A stretch of 64,000 nt of DNA from Thelephora terrestris (GCA_015956445.1 WIUZ02000004.1:1116001-1180000), one strand, 5' to 3'. Numbered from the stretch's first letter, positions 51,831 through 64,000 are shown. The notes: generated by a model from the letters alone, not told the origin. Numbers and translations are program-made.

Positions 51831-52420
51831 AGTCATCTGTACCCCACTTCCCCCTCTCCTGTCCCTATGTCCCTAGAGGAGCCTATTCCTCTAACCCTGT
51901 ATTGTGTTGCATCCCATGCGGATGCGCAGCCATTCATTTAAGCTCTCCGGTCACTCATACCCTGCCGATGCAGGTTCCCATGTCTACATCGTGTTTTCTG
52001 TGACTAGGACTGACAATCATATGCTCGCTCCAATCAAATGTTAGGATTTCTACATGTTGGCCAGTCTTGTCGTGAACCGAATACATACGTTTGATCCGGA
52101 GGAGGTGCGTCTGCAGGTAATCGCAAACAAAATTCCAGAGCCGGATGGAACGGATCTGTCCTATCCTTTCGGTTTCTTCTGTGTCCGTGGAAATTTGTAG
52201 GAAACCTACAGCCATTTGTTATCAAGGTTATATCGAGGTGTAACCGGCTTCCTGTGAATTTGTGCTTCCCGGTGCCTGACGTGATCGAGAGTAGCTGTAC
52301 GTGGCAGATTGACATCAACAGCGGCGCGTTCACCGCGACCTACCGCGACTCTAGCGTGCTTTCAACCTCTAGCGCACTTTCTCTCTACTAGGAGGCCAGC
52401 GTTACATGACTGGGCCAACT
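51831..52420. other. Intergenic, RPB10 to UGGT
   Basis: About 590 bases with the 3' flank of RPB10 and the promoter of the glucosyltransferase gene. No gene or repeat is supported. Confidence 0.5.
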
Positions 52421-55400
52421 ATGAGGCTCTTACGAGTCCTCCTCTATGCAGCACCTGTATATCTCGCCGGTGCAGCGGTGCTGTCCCCACCTGTCAAGGT
52501 CACAATTGAGACCTCCTGGCCTGCATCTCCCCCGCTCCTCGAAATTCTGTGTGTAGTGTACCCTTAACCCATTGATTTCTGACTCACCTTGCTCAGAGAA
52601 TCTGTTTCCATCGAAAACGAGCACGCCTTCTTCCCTCTATTGGATACTGTGACCGATCCAAACACTCCTCCGTCAGCTCATACTCTCACCGCTGAGGCCA
52701 TCCATGGGCTTGTTGTGGAGACTACCGCGAGGTTGGGCCTGCTCCCGAAAGCCGGTTCACTAGCGTTCGCAGACATCAACTTAGCGCTCCATACCGCAAC
52801 CCCCAAGATCGAGGCATTCTACCAATATTACACTGATCACCACGGGAATAAAGATCTCGGGGAAGACTGTAGATCTTGGGTTGACTGGTATGGTCAAGTT
52901 GTTTGTGACCTGGAGACGTTGGAGAGGCTTGCGGACGTAGACACTATCGATGAAGCAACCACTCATCCGTACGTCATATCCCAATGCACTGTAGTCCTGC
53001 CGACTAATCATTTCCATTACTCAGTATATTTCCTAGACCCCACAACCTCCCGTTTGATCACGTATATCCCCCAGGCAAGAGTCTGAAGCGGCCACATCGC
53101 ACAGCAATCCTCTACGCCTCGATAGACTCTACCAACTTCCGAGATCTTCACTCGCATCTTTACAAACTCGCTACCTCGGAGTCACCTCGGATAGAGTACG
53201 TGCTTCGGTATGTGGCGCCAAAGGAGAGAGGTTTCGAGAAGAAGGCAACTTTGTCCGGTTATGGTGTTGCGCTGGATTTAAAGAAGACTGATTACCTCGC
53301 CTTGGACGATCGGAATCTGGGTATGAAAACGTGTTCGTGACGGTTTTGTGGTTTCTGAACGCATACAGGGGCCAACTCTGACAAGGATACTGTCGATCCC
53401 TCTGCTGAAGGACTTCCTTCATCAGAAGACTTGATTTTGGAGTTACTCCAAGCCTATCCGGCGAAGGAATCCGCGGATCACTCGAGGCCGTTGACCGCGG
53501 ATGAGCTTGCAGGTTTGTGTAAGTTCTTCATTGGCTCCAAGTACCTGACTAGGGTCGGGGGTAGGAATTGGCATACAGGCAGCACAGTTACTCTCGGACT
53601 CTGGGAGTGCGTTGGCGGCACTAGAACAACTGTCTCAGAATTTCCCCAAATACGCTTCGTCTGTCGCCAGACGCGTCGTTCCCAAAGAGGAGCTCAAGGA
53701 AGAGATCGCAAGGAATGCACGGATAGTCCAACCAGGTGTCAACGCCATCTGGCTCAACGGTCTTCAAATACAAGAAACCCAGATCAACCCACTATCGTAT
53801 GTCGTTTGCGTTCTCCTAAAACGTACGGGGTCTCACGCAAATGGAAGGCTGTTGAAGATCCTCAGACAAGAACGGGACATCATGTCCGGTTTAACTTCAC
53901 TGGGACTGACTGCGGAGCAAGCTGTTGACCTCGTTTCTCACGAATCAATCTTGGCTGCTCAGCGAGAGACAGGGACCGTCGACGGTATCTTCGATGCAAG
54001 CGACCGCGAGGAAGGCGGCGATGTCATCATCTGGTGGAACGACCTTGAGAAGGACCAAATGTATGCGCCCTGGAGCGATAACATACAGATGGTGAGCGTA
54101 CAGGAAATAACGATCTTCGTAGCTCATGCAAACGTTCCATAGCTGCTTCGGCCAATGCACCCTCGGGAGTTCCACAGTATCAAGAGGAATATCTTCAATG
54201 TCATCACCGTTCTCGATATCACGAACCCGAACACTCTGGGATTCGTCTCCGTTACTCTCATGAATCTCATCAACCGGGGGTACCCATTCAGGTTTGGACT
54301 CGTGCCAATGATCGAGACGGAGAGCTCCTTGAAGATGGCAAGGCTGCTTTATTGGCTCAATGATGCTTATGGAACTCAAACGACCTTGATGTTCCTCAGA
54401 CGTGTGAGTATCCCTAAAAGTCGATCCTGTCGGGGGTGAGAATTCTGAGCCACGGTTCCAGGTGGCCTACGCGAATCTCCAGCAAACCGCCCTTGATTGG
54501 GATGCCCTCAGGCAGGAATTCAGAAAGTTCCTTATGGAGGAGAAGCCCTTGAAGGATAAGGTGGAGACTGACTTCGATGTCATCACGACTAAAGGCACGG
54601 ACATTCCGTTAGAAAAGATACAGCAGTATACCAAGAGATTGGGAATCAGCCATGGCTCCACCCCCGACGGCGAAGTTTTCATCAATGGTAAACCGGTCGA
54701 GATGAGCGGGGTACGTCACACAGACCCATCCTTACCGCATGGATACTTTGCTCAATACCATGTTGTAGCAAATCTTACAACATCTGCAAGTCGAAATCGG
54801 ATCCCAGATCCAGTATATTCAAGAGCAGGTGCGTCTTTGACCACCGGTACATTTACAAGCCACCCACAGTCGTTCAGCTTCATCTGGGCACTCTCTCGAA
54901 TGATATCCCCGACATTACAGTTTATTTCTATGACCTTCCAGGGAGCCATAGGCGCAGGAACAAACTGGTTTACCCGTCTGGCACGCTAAGTAACACACAA
55001 CTCGCCTCACTCCCTCGACTCTTCGAGACCACCGGCTTCAAGGCAGAAGCAGGCTCGTACTTGCAGTGGCGTGAGACTTCTCTTAAATTAGATTTGGGGC
55101 CGTCTGCTGAAGGGCTTTGGATAGCGGGACTTAAGGATACCCCCCTGATCACAAGCTATGTTGTTGCTGACTTTGACACCGAAGATGGTCTGGATCTGCT
55201 CAGGGAGGTTGTCGAGTCTCTGGTATATTACTCTTGTCAACCTTTTTCCCGCTCTTCCGCATGCTGACGCTAGCCTAAGGATCCCGACTCCCCCATTCGG
55301 ATTTCCTTTTTGCATAACCCTGCCAACATCGACGACTTGGATGCTGTGCAGCCCACAGTCTCTGGTGTTTTGTCTTGTCTGCATACCCAGGGGCTTTTCG

Positions 55401-58400
55401 CCAGCACATCCCTGTCCGACCTCTTGACCGCGGTTGGGCTGGCGCCGCCATCTTCTACAGAGAACGAATCACAGGCCGTCCTTACGCGAGAATCCGTGAT
55501 CAACAAGCTCACAAAGGAAAATTGTCCCAAGGAGGGTGCCTGGGAACGGTATCGTGACTACGTCTTCTCCTCGAGTCTCGTCGCCCGTGAGATTGGGCTC
55601 CGTCCCGGGCAGCAGGCTTTGATTGTAAACGGTCGCGTAAGCCAGAGATTTTCATGAGGGTTGAAACACGTGTTCGAACCCTTTTCCAGATCGTTGGGCC
55701 GTTCTCGAGAGGTGACATTGTCGCTGACGACCTGAAGAGCTTGGCCTCGCTTGAGTTGAAGAAACGCACGCAGCCGGTTATCGACGCCTTGGAATCCGTA
55801 TACCCGGCTATGCAACTGGTGGATAGGGACACATATGCCGACATCGTTGCGATGACCGCCTCGGTCATCTCCACCATCCAACTTCCGGACCCAGACCAAT
55901 CCGCCTTGATGAATGCGCAACCCCGCCTCCGTCGGCGAGGATACCATCTTCTCGAGGGAGACCACACGTGAGTCGGGCCCTACCAATCAGGACACTGTCC
56001 ACTGACTGTTTCCCAAGCCGTTTCACATTTGGAGAAAATTCCACAGCGATCTTCAACTTCGGTGTGATTTTGGATCCTCTTAGCGAATCTGCCCAGAAGT
56101 GGTCGAGCTTACTTCTTTGGTTGCTGAATATACCCGGAGTCTCTGTGGATTTGAGGATCCATCCAAAAATGTATACGGAGGTAAGCCTTCTGATATCCTT
56201 TCACCTCGTGACGCTGTGACGCAGATGGCTTCAGGTCCCGCTCAAACGATTCTATCGCTATAACCTCAGATCGTCTGCGGTGTACGATCACGATGGGTAA
56301 GTGCATCCTTCTGAGGGACATCTTGCGACTTGCTGAACTTTGTAGGCAAGAGGCTGAGTCCCATGCTCTGTTCACTGGGCTGCCATTGGACCCAATCTAT
56401 ACCCTCGCGACAGACGTTCCACAGGCTTGGTTAGTCCGCCCGCGAGAGGCACCCCACGACCTCGATAACATACAGTTGTACACGATTCCGCTAAAAGATC
56501 GTGCCGGGGGCATCCACGCAATTTTCGGTCTTGATTATCTCGTCATCGAAGGCCATGCGAGGGAAACGCTCACGTCTTCCCCTCCGCGTGGACTGCAATT
56601 GCAGCTAACAACCAACAGCTCGACTGTCATTGCAGATACCCAGGTGGTAGCAAATCTAGGATACCTACAATTTAGAGCTAAACCTGGAGTGTTCCAACTG
56701 GAAATCCGTCCCGGTCGCGGGCGAGAAGTTTTTACCATGGAAAGTGCGGGAAACGATGGTTGGAACAGCCCGAGCGTGGATGAGGTCGGAAGTGAGATTA
56801 CGCTCACGAGCTTTGATGGATTGACCCTGTACCCGCGTATGGCGAGAATTCCTGGTATGGAGAAGGAAGATGTTTTACCGCCGCCGGAAGCGGTGCGCCA
56901 ATCATCTGGGCCATCCATCGTGGATCGTGTCGGTTCTTGGTAGGTCCTCTTCCCCGGGAAGCCATCGATATGGGCTGATTTCCTCTCAGGTTCTCGGGCT
57001 TCAGCTCATCGACATCAAAAGGCGAGTCGAAAGATATGATAAGCGCTGAGACCCAGGCAGACATCAACATTTTCACGGTTGCTTCGGGCTTGCTCTATGA
57101 AGTAGGCTTCGAAGACTTTCCTTTATGATTATCGCGCTCAGGCTCTTCCAGCGATTCGCTTCAATCATGATTCTAAGTGTTCTTCGGAACACCAACAACA
57201 CGGTCAAATTCTGGTTTATCGAAAACTTCTTATCTCCATCGTTCCTTGTGGGTGTTTTTTTCTGCGATAGCCGGAAACAGGACTGTGACCGGTCATCAGG
57301 AATTTATCCCACATTTCGCGCAAGAATACGGGTTTCAATACGAACTCGTCACTTACAAGTGGCCTTCGTGGCTGCGTGCTCAGAAAGAGAAACAGCGAAT
57401 CATCTGGGCTTACAAGATCTTGTTCCTTGATGTGCTGTTCCCTATGGACCTGAAGAAAGTCATTTTCGTTGACGCAGATCAAATCGTCCGTACAGACCTG
57501 AAGGAGTTGGTGGATCTTGACCTTCATGGTGCACCATATGGCTATACGCCGATGGGAGATGACAACGTCGAGATGGAAGGCTTCCGCTTTTGGAAGACTG
57601 GGTATTGGGCTCAGTTCCTCAGTGGCTTGCCCTATCACATCAGGCTAGTGGACACCTTTCAATATTTCACCGAGGCATCCTCCCTGACCCTTCTCCAGTG
57701 CGCTTTACGTCGTGGACCTGGTTCGATTCCGTCAGGTCAGTGTGTGCTTTTTGTCAAAAGTTAACCGCGATTTGATCACCTGGGTATCAGATGGCCGCTG
57801 GGGATATATTGCGTGGGCATTACCAGCAGCTTTCCGCGGACCCTAACTCGCTTGCCAACCTTGACCAGGATCTCCCCAATAACTTACAGCGCGAGGTCCC
57901 CATATTTTCCCTTCCAGAGGATTGGCTATGGGTGAGCATCACCTTGAAACGCCCTTGATTGCTGAACGCTCACACGTGCGTTCACTAGTGTGAAACCTGG
58001 TGTAAGTCGCGCGATCCCCTATCAATGTGCCTCACGTCAATCCGTAACGTGCAGGCAGCAAAGATCGTTTACACCGCGCTAAAACAATCGATCTGTGTCA
58101 AAATCCATTGACTGTACGTGTTTCTGATCATCTTAAACTCGACACAGACTTTATCATCACATTTTGATGTTCACAGAAGGAGCCAAAGCTTTCACGGGCT
58201 CGCCAGATCCCAGAATGGGAGGAATACGATGGAGAGATAGCGAAATTCGCGCAGCGGCTATCGAAGGAAGGACGGTTGCAATCTGATATTGCGGCAGCCG
58301 ACTCCAACGTCCTTGCAAGTGCAGCTTCTGGTATCCTTGAAACGTCGCCCGAGGACGTGGAAAAAAAGGAGGTAGACGGGGGTGAAAGAGTCAGGGATGA

Positions 58401-58407
58401 ATTGTAG
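52421..58407 (+). CDS. UGGT: UDP-glucose:glycoprotein glucosyltransferase (ER folding sensor)
   Basis: Re-glucosylates N-glycans on misfolded glycoproteins in the ER so that they rebind calnexin. ATG at 52421 ([21 protein letters not shown]) gives a good signal peptide; an in-frame ATG at 52406 is possible. Long N-terminal thioredoxin-like sensor domains span many exons. The C-terminal GT24 catalytic domain is clear: [53 protein letters not shown] with the DxD metal motif as [32 protein letters not shown] and [14 protein letters not shown]. It ends GGERVRDEL, whose last four residues RDEL are an ER-retrieval signal. One intron in the catalytic part (57644-57698) uses a GC donor. The gene looks intact. 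Confidence 0.94.
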
Positions 58408-58592
58408 TCGGAGTAATTCCTGCCTAGCCGGCTAGGGAGAGCATACATGCAAAATCTACGAAGGATACACCGAAAAACATCCTGGGTCTGGTACCTCATG
58501 TGTAACCTGTACACGACAGAGGGAGACAGAAGAGGCTACATCAGGGAAGTCATACAAAAGTCTTGAAAGGAACGATGTGGCATAAATGAAAG
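58408..58592. other. Short convergent 3' gap, UGGT and RING-H2 genes
   Basis: Only 185 bp separate the two stop codons, so the 3'UTRs probably overlap or abut. Confidence 0.5.
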
Positions 58593-61203
58593 CTACAATG
58601 GATCGAGAGAGGCTCTGCACGATGGACAGGTGGGGTTGCGCTGCAACCATGTCTTGAGGCACTTCTCGTGATAACTTTGGAATAAATTAGTTGAGGGGCC
58701 TTTCGGGCGGTATGGGTGTACTCACGGGTGGCGACACTTCGGAGTCAAGGCTCCCAACTCCTTCTCCTTGAACTGCATGAAACAGATACCGCAATTTTCT
58801 ACTGACACGCCCATGAGACGGAGTTTAAGTTTCACTCTCCCATCTTTGAGCTTCCTGCGTCTTTCAACCTCGATCTGGCCCACAAGCGGGGAATTCTCCG
58901 AGTCACCGGGATGGCCGAGTGGTCTTGCCGTACCAGGCCTTTCGCCCCCTCTGATCACTTCAGAAATAGGGATAGATTCCTATGCAACATGTTATAGAGA
59001 GTGGGGGATCCTGGAATTGGAGCAAGCTCACCTGGTATGTGCCTCCGGTCGAATCAAATCGAGAAATCAAAATGTCTAGATCCGGAGACCCGCTGCACAG
59101 AGTCTCGCCATCTGTTCCGTTGATTGTCTCAATAATCGAGGATCCAGACACACTCGAGAGGGGACTTGTCGGGCGATCGGTGAAGTAAGTTAAACCTGAA
59201 GAGGTGGCAATGCTCCTTTCGGTGACCATCGTGTCACTCATTCCATTTGGAACGTTCAGAGTGAGCGCAAAACGTGAAGACGCCGCAGGTCGCGGGAGAA
59301 GTAAAGATTCGTACGCAGATGGAGATGGGGGAACTCCTGCCGGAGGAGTAGGGAGTGGGCGACCTGGATAATGATGCCTAACGGGAGTGGGAGGTTCCGG
59401 TTCCAAAGGAGAGGGTGGCAATCGAATGGTAGAAAGGGAGGATATGTGGACGTCACGGTTCTTCGTTGGCTTCTCGAAGTGAGTTTTGATCGGCGGAACA
59501 TCAGGGAACGAGTTCAGCACAGAGAGTGGAGAAGAAGGGTCGGTTGTCCGGGACGCATACTTCCTAAGGTTTGAATTCGTGGTGGCCCGCCGATCTGCCG
59601 GGATCGGTACCCTCGGAAAAGCAATGGTGGAGGGGTGGCCTGTGTGAACACTGATACTCTTTACGCGCTGACGCACACCTAGGCGCATTGCGACGGGAGA
59701 AGAAATCAAAGGAGAAGTGTAAGTTTGTCTAGAGTTGATCAAAACAGCCGGACGCGTGGGGCTTATATCAGAAGTAGATGCTGCCATGCGCATAGTGGGA
59801 GTGGGAGGGGGTACATCAGTTGACGGTGACGATATCTTAGCCGTTAGAGGGGAACTGGCCCTGGCCGGCGGGAGTGTGAAAGCGGCGGGTGATCGGTCGT
59901 ACTGGAGGGATGAGGGCAGAGTTTGCGTTGGTACCTGGGTTTCCAACCGCTTAAGCCTTGATTTCTCGGTCGCGGCAGAGGGGAGGGGGAGTTCTAGGGA
60001 ATAAGGTTCGATCGACCCGTTCCTCCCGGCATCCGTTTGGGTATTGATTGCTGCCAGGGCGGAGAGGCTCATCCTTGACAATGTCCTCCGAACGCGAGAG
60101 GTAGGCGGCTGAGGAATGTCAACCTCAGGGACAGGAAGAGGGCCGGTGTCCAATACCTCCCAGGACTCCAGGGGTTCGTCCGCAGTTGATTTGTCTTTAC
60201 CTTTGTTAGACTGAGCAAAAAGTTTGCGACTCATCAGGCTCAACGAGTTAGATGTGGACATTGAGGTCGCCAAAGAAGGACGGGGAGACACGCTCCTGGA
60301 CTTCCTGTGCGAACTGGATGTAGACTTGAGGGAGGTACGTGGTCGGCTGCGAATTGGTGTAGAGGGAACGGAGGCTGAAGAAAAGGACTGGGAGTGTCTA
60401 TGTCGCAAAATTCCTCTGCGTCGAGGGACTGTCTCTGCCTTTCGTCGGTCATCGGCTGGTGATTTGGGTGCGGTTCCGCAATGAGAACAAGCCTCGGCTC
60501 GAGAGGTAGGTTTCGGGGGGTCGGCGCTGGGGTGAGTCGTCTCAGCCTGTGCTTTCCTATCTCGCTCACGCCGCACCCGTTCCTCGAGGGGGACACCGCG
60601 CTGGCGTTCAACCTCCCACTCTGCCGGAGAGTGTCCAACAGGACTTCCGGTGTCTGAGGCGGGGAATGACGAAAGGAGGTGGCTGGCATCCGGTGCATCC
60701 GCTTCGTACGCATCTTCGTACTGCGAAGCCGGGGATGATGCGGAGGTGGTCGGATATGATTCGACAGATGGCGACCTCTGGACGGAGTGTATGGAATGGT
60801 AGGACGAAAACGAGGTCTCCGACGCTGTAATCTCCCGCATGCGGTAAACAGGTGCCGTTATTGCCTCCTGGAACGACGGCGGCGGGAAGTCAGGAATGGG
60901 CATGTCGACTGCAACGAAACGGAAGGGAAGGTTAATGGACGAGACAGTATCACCTTTGTGAAACGCAGAGAACTCACCATCAAGTTGTGGATGTAAGCTT
61001 TGTCGCCCCATGGGTGGACCCTGCGTTTCAACCCTGCGACCTCTGGGGGACGGAGGGTCATAAACGGCAGGATTCAGGCCGGATCTGCCAATACTCGGCT
61101 TGCGAACTCGGGCAGATGGCTCTGGGAGGACCAAAGTCACCTGTGCATGATGAGTTCTGGGGTGGGATAAATAGGGGGTTTCACTGTTTGCGGAGCAGGA
61201 CAT
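58593..61203 (-). CDS. RING-H2 finger protein, probable E3 ubiquitin ligase
   Basis: The start MSCSANSETPYLSHP is at 61201-61203. Most of the protein (more than 700 residues) is Ser/Pro/Arg-rich and disordered, with conserved-looking motifs such as SWEVLDTGPLPVPEVDIP. The last two exons encode the only clear domain: VENCGICFMQFKEKELGALTPKCRHP, then after an intron YHEKCLKTWLQRNPTCPSCRASL, ending DPL-stop at 58593. The ligand pattern C-x2-C-x15-C-x-H-x2-H-x2-C-x10-C-x2-C is a RING-H2 finger. All eight ligands are present when the intron is removed. Such C-terminal RING-H2 proteins usually recruit E2 enzymes; the substrate is unknown. It is divergent from CAP-G and convergent with UGGT. Confidence 0.82.
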
Positions 61204-61362
61204 CTGGAGGGAGCGGACAGATGGCTGCAGATAGGGAACTTGCTGCTGCCCGCCCTGAGCCTCGTTGCATGGGGGACATTACGGGCCACTGCACGTGATC
61301 ATTTCCCGATCAGAGATACCGCGACGCGTCGCGTCTGGAGGCGAACAAGGCTCAACTCCAAC
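61204..61362. promoter_or_regulatory. Shared divergent promoter of the RING-H2 gene and condensin CAP-G
   Basis: Only 159 bp separate the start codons. A palindrome GCGACGCGTCGC at 61321-61332 contains an MluI cell-cycle box core, ACGCGT, at 61324-61329, about 34 bp upstream of the CAP-G ATG. This matches the core found in the separase/CAP-D2 promoter. Function is inferred. Confidence 0.45.
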
Positions 61363-64000
61363 ATGCCCGCCCCAGCTACTTCCCTCAGAGATACCGTCGA
61401 GACAACCCTACCAAAGATATTCGATCAAGCACAGTCATCCATTGCTAACCACCAGAAGAACTGCGTGGCCCTTTACAAACTCCATATCACAGCCTCCGAA
61501 CTCAGACAATCATCCAGCAGCGGTAATGGGGAGAAACTCGTTGGGGAACGGTTCTTTGAGGAAAATATCTGCGATATGATAAGCCGTGTTTTGCTTGTCA
61601 AGAAGGGACAAGCTGTCGCAGATCGCATCGCTAAGTTCCTAGGGGCGTATATCAAAGTCCTGGTCGAAAAAAGTGTGTTCTCACTTGACCTGTACCCGGG
61701 CTGGAATTGATCGCACGGGCCAACAGCCGAAGAGGAGGTTCGAAGAGAAGGCAGGGACGAGGATGAAGATACCATTGCCGACCGTTTCATGGCAAGAGTG
61801 TTCCGTCACCTCCTCCAAGCTTTCGTAGCCAAGGACAAAACGATTCGGTACCGGGCTGTCCAAATCGTTGGAGAGATGTTGCCCCACGTTGGCCTTATGG
61901 AGTATGTCAACTATTTCATGCTACCTTTATAAGCGTTAACCAGCCAAAGTGAGGGACTATACCAGGAAATGCGAGGAGCTTTGCTGGGCCGGCTCCACGA
62001 CAAAGAACCCCATATACGAGCCATATCTGCTGCGTCTCTTGCCAAACTACTCACTACGGAGGAGCCTGATGATGTTGCTGAAGGCGAAACTCCACTCCTG
62101 GACGCCCTCGTCGATGTCCTCAAGTATGATACCTCCCCCGAAGTTCGTCGCGCAGCTCTAGTCAATATACATGTCACCGCGGACACGATACCCCACCTTC
62201 TCACTCGAACTAGAGATCTCGACAGCAACGTCAGAAAACATGCCTATTCGACGGTCCTGGAACGGAATTGCAACATAGGGGAGGGAGAGGATAGCAAGTC
62301 AGTGGGAAATGCACATCCTCGTTTCCTGTCCATCGAACACAGGGAGATGGTTATAAGGCACGGTCTTGGAGACAGAGAGCCATCGGTCCGGGCAGCCGCA
62401 GCGAATCTTGTTGGGACCTGGGTCGATGTCATGCGTGACCCTAACCAGATCGTGAAGAACGAGACTCCCGCCCAGGAACTCGAACAAACCATGCTATTAT
62501 TCCTAAAGCTATTCGACCTTCAAGAAGTCACTATCGCGGAGGAGGCCCTCATGAGTGTGTTCAAAACTCGCGCCGAGATTTTTGAAAATCTCGAACTTGG
62601 AGACACCTTCTGGGAGAGCCTGACACCAGAGAAGACATTTTTAGCTCGCGTCTTCGTCGATCAATGCGTAGCGGCGAAGAATGACGGGCGGTTGGATACC
62701 ACGTTGCCCGTCGTAACCGCAATGGCTTTCCGCATTCAAGAACGATACAACAACCTAATGGACCTAGTTAAAATTGAACTGGATGAAGAAACGATCCGTC
62801 TGGATGAACGAGAGGAGGATCGAGCTCGCGGAGAGGAAGAAAGGATGAGCCAAGAGTTCATTCTTACGGAGTTGCTGAAGCTTGCCGTAAATCTGGACTA
62901 CGCGGATGAGATTGGGCGCAGGAAGATGTTTCAACTGGTGAGGGCAATGATAGCCCATCAAGCGCTTCCAGAAGGACTGGCTTCTCGCTGTTTGGATGTG
63001 CTGCGGAAGTTGTCTGACAGCGAGCGGGATTTAATCATGGTCGTTGTGGAGGTTATTCATGAGTTGCGAGACACTGAAGAGTCTGACGACGAAGTGGTCG
63101 TAAGTATTGGTCCCTCCCTTCTTGGTGCGTCAGCTGACAGAAGCCGTATTGCAGCCAATGGGAGAAGATGGCGACCAGAGCGTAGCGAGCTCATCTGGCG
63201 CCCACAAGAAGAAAGTGGCTGTGACTGCCCAAGAGCAGTCGCAACGCGATGCGATGGATATGCGATGCCTCTCGCTATGCATCGGAATGCTTGAACGTGT
63301 CAACGGCGTGCGCTGTTATCGTTCCCGTTCCCGGTCTAATTCTGACACAGTTGATATTATTAGACCTTTGAAGAGAACTCAACCCTCGAGGGGGTATTAA
63401 GCGAGCTTATCGTCCCCGCAGTCCGCAACAAGGAGCAATACCTTCGTGAGAAAGGGTTGATTTGTCTCGGACTATGTTGCCTCATCGCAAGGGTGTGTTG
63501 ATGTCCCCATATCGAACCCTCGAATCCGCGCTCAAATAAGGATTTCGGTTGCAGAAAATGGCCGCCCGATCGCTCCAGCTGTTTCTCAATCAAATAGCTG
63601 GCGCGCCAACTCAATTCAAGCTGAGGCTTTTACAAGTCGTGTTCGATGTGCTCATGGTGCACGAGTCTGACTTTCTTTCCGCTGGGAGCGGGGATAATGT
63701 AAGCCCGGGATTCCCTCCGACCCGAAGCGAAAGTGGCGCTGATCTTGCTCCTACCTTAGTCCGATAAAATCGTCGAATACCTCTTGAGCGTCTTGAAAGC
63801 CGACGAGAATGCGGAAATACACGCGTGCGTCTGCATCGGACTGGCCAAGCTATTGCTTTCTGGGATGATCACGAACACAAACGTACGTTCCAAACGCATG
63901 CTCCTCACCGCTGGACACGGTTAACTCTTTGTGTACCCAGGCGCTCGAGACGATTTTCTTGTTGTATGTCACCCCAGAGACCAACGACAATCTCGAACTT
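61363..64000 (+). CDS. YCG1: Condensin complex subunit 3 (CAP-G/Ycg1 type), 3' end missing
   Basis: HEAT-repeat subunit that, with the kleisin, forms the DNA-binding anchor of condensin. The start is MPAPATSLRDTVETTLPKIFDQAQSSIANHQKNC. After the first introns: DTIADRFMARVFRHLLQAFVAKDKTIRYRAVQIVGEMLPHVG, then EMRGALLGRLHDKEPHIRAISAASLAKL and LKYDTSPEVRRAALVNIHV, canonical HEAT helices of the family. Further blocks are NVRKHAYSTVLERNCN, SIEHREMVIRHGLGDREPSVRAAAANLVGTWVDV and TPEKTFLARVFVDQC. An acidic/charged linker (EREEDRARGEEER) precedes the nuclear condensin C-terminal domain, visible to the right edge (ILLSGMITNTN, ALETIFLLYVTPETNDN). The gene runs off the window; introns near 63100, 63350, 63500 and 63700 are implied. 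Confidence 0.93.

Noticed and set aside
51278-52003. Single long frame of 241 codons over RPB10
   Set aside because: It is the RPB10 region read through introns; the conserved protein requires four exons.
58905-58960. GGGATGGCCGAGTGGT, similar to a tRNA D-arm
   Set aside because: It lies inside the coding frame of the RING-H2 gene, and the sequence after it does not fold as a tRNA.

Overview
The window reads as nuclear DNA of an agaricomycete-type basidiomycete (mushroom-forming fungus). The evidence is dense genes with many introns of about 50-60 nt with GT...AG ends, families typical of Agaricomycetes (a DUF6534 seven-helix-type membrane protein, a small proline-rich DUF6699-like protein, a Zn2Cys6 regulator), and recognisable eukaryotic core genes. 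No prokaryotic, viral or CRISPR feature was seen. Coordinates of multi-exon genes are start codon to stop codon; exon ends are given where the reading frame fixed them.

Layout. 1-352: 5' end of an unknown gene running off the left edge. 677-2352: divergent ribosomal protein genes RPS13 (uS15) and RPS6 (eS6). 2557-8698 (-): large Ski2-like/DDX60-type DExH helicase. 9995-11864: two small hypothetical genes. 12601-13677: zinc alcohol dehydrogenase with a probable 5'UTR intron. 14063-16825 (-): SEC23 of the COPII coat. 17820-19529: disordered hypothetical protein. 20349-23043 (-): Zn2Cys6 transcription factor, divergent from 23414-24505, the DASH kinetochore subunit DAM1. 24506-35850: gene-poor island with an F-box protein (29586-30882), a DUF6534 membrane protein (32658-34329) and a foldback/MITE-like element (27485-27845). 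35851-42873 (-): separase, divergent from 43113-48084, condensin subunit CAP-D2. 48709-51176 (-): PIP5 kinase, divergent from RPB10 (51449-51830). 52421-58407: UDP-glucose:glycoprotein glucosyltransferase. 58593-61203 (-): RING-H2 protein, divergent from 61363 to the right edge, condensin subunit CAP-G (partial).

Themes. Four genes of chromosome segregation (DAM1, separase, CAP-D2, CAP-G) lie within about 40 kb. Separase and CAP-D2 share one 239-bp promoter. Secretory-pathway genes (SEC23, UGGT) and housekeeping genes fill most of the rest. No clearly new multi-gene system was found. The least explained parts are the 79-bp perfect inverted repeat element with a possible decayed relative, the start-codon-only first exon of RPB10, a GC-AG intron in UGGT, and a winged-helix-like C-terminal extension on DAM1.
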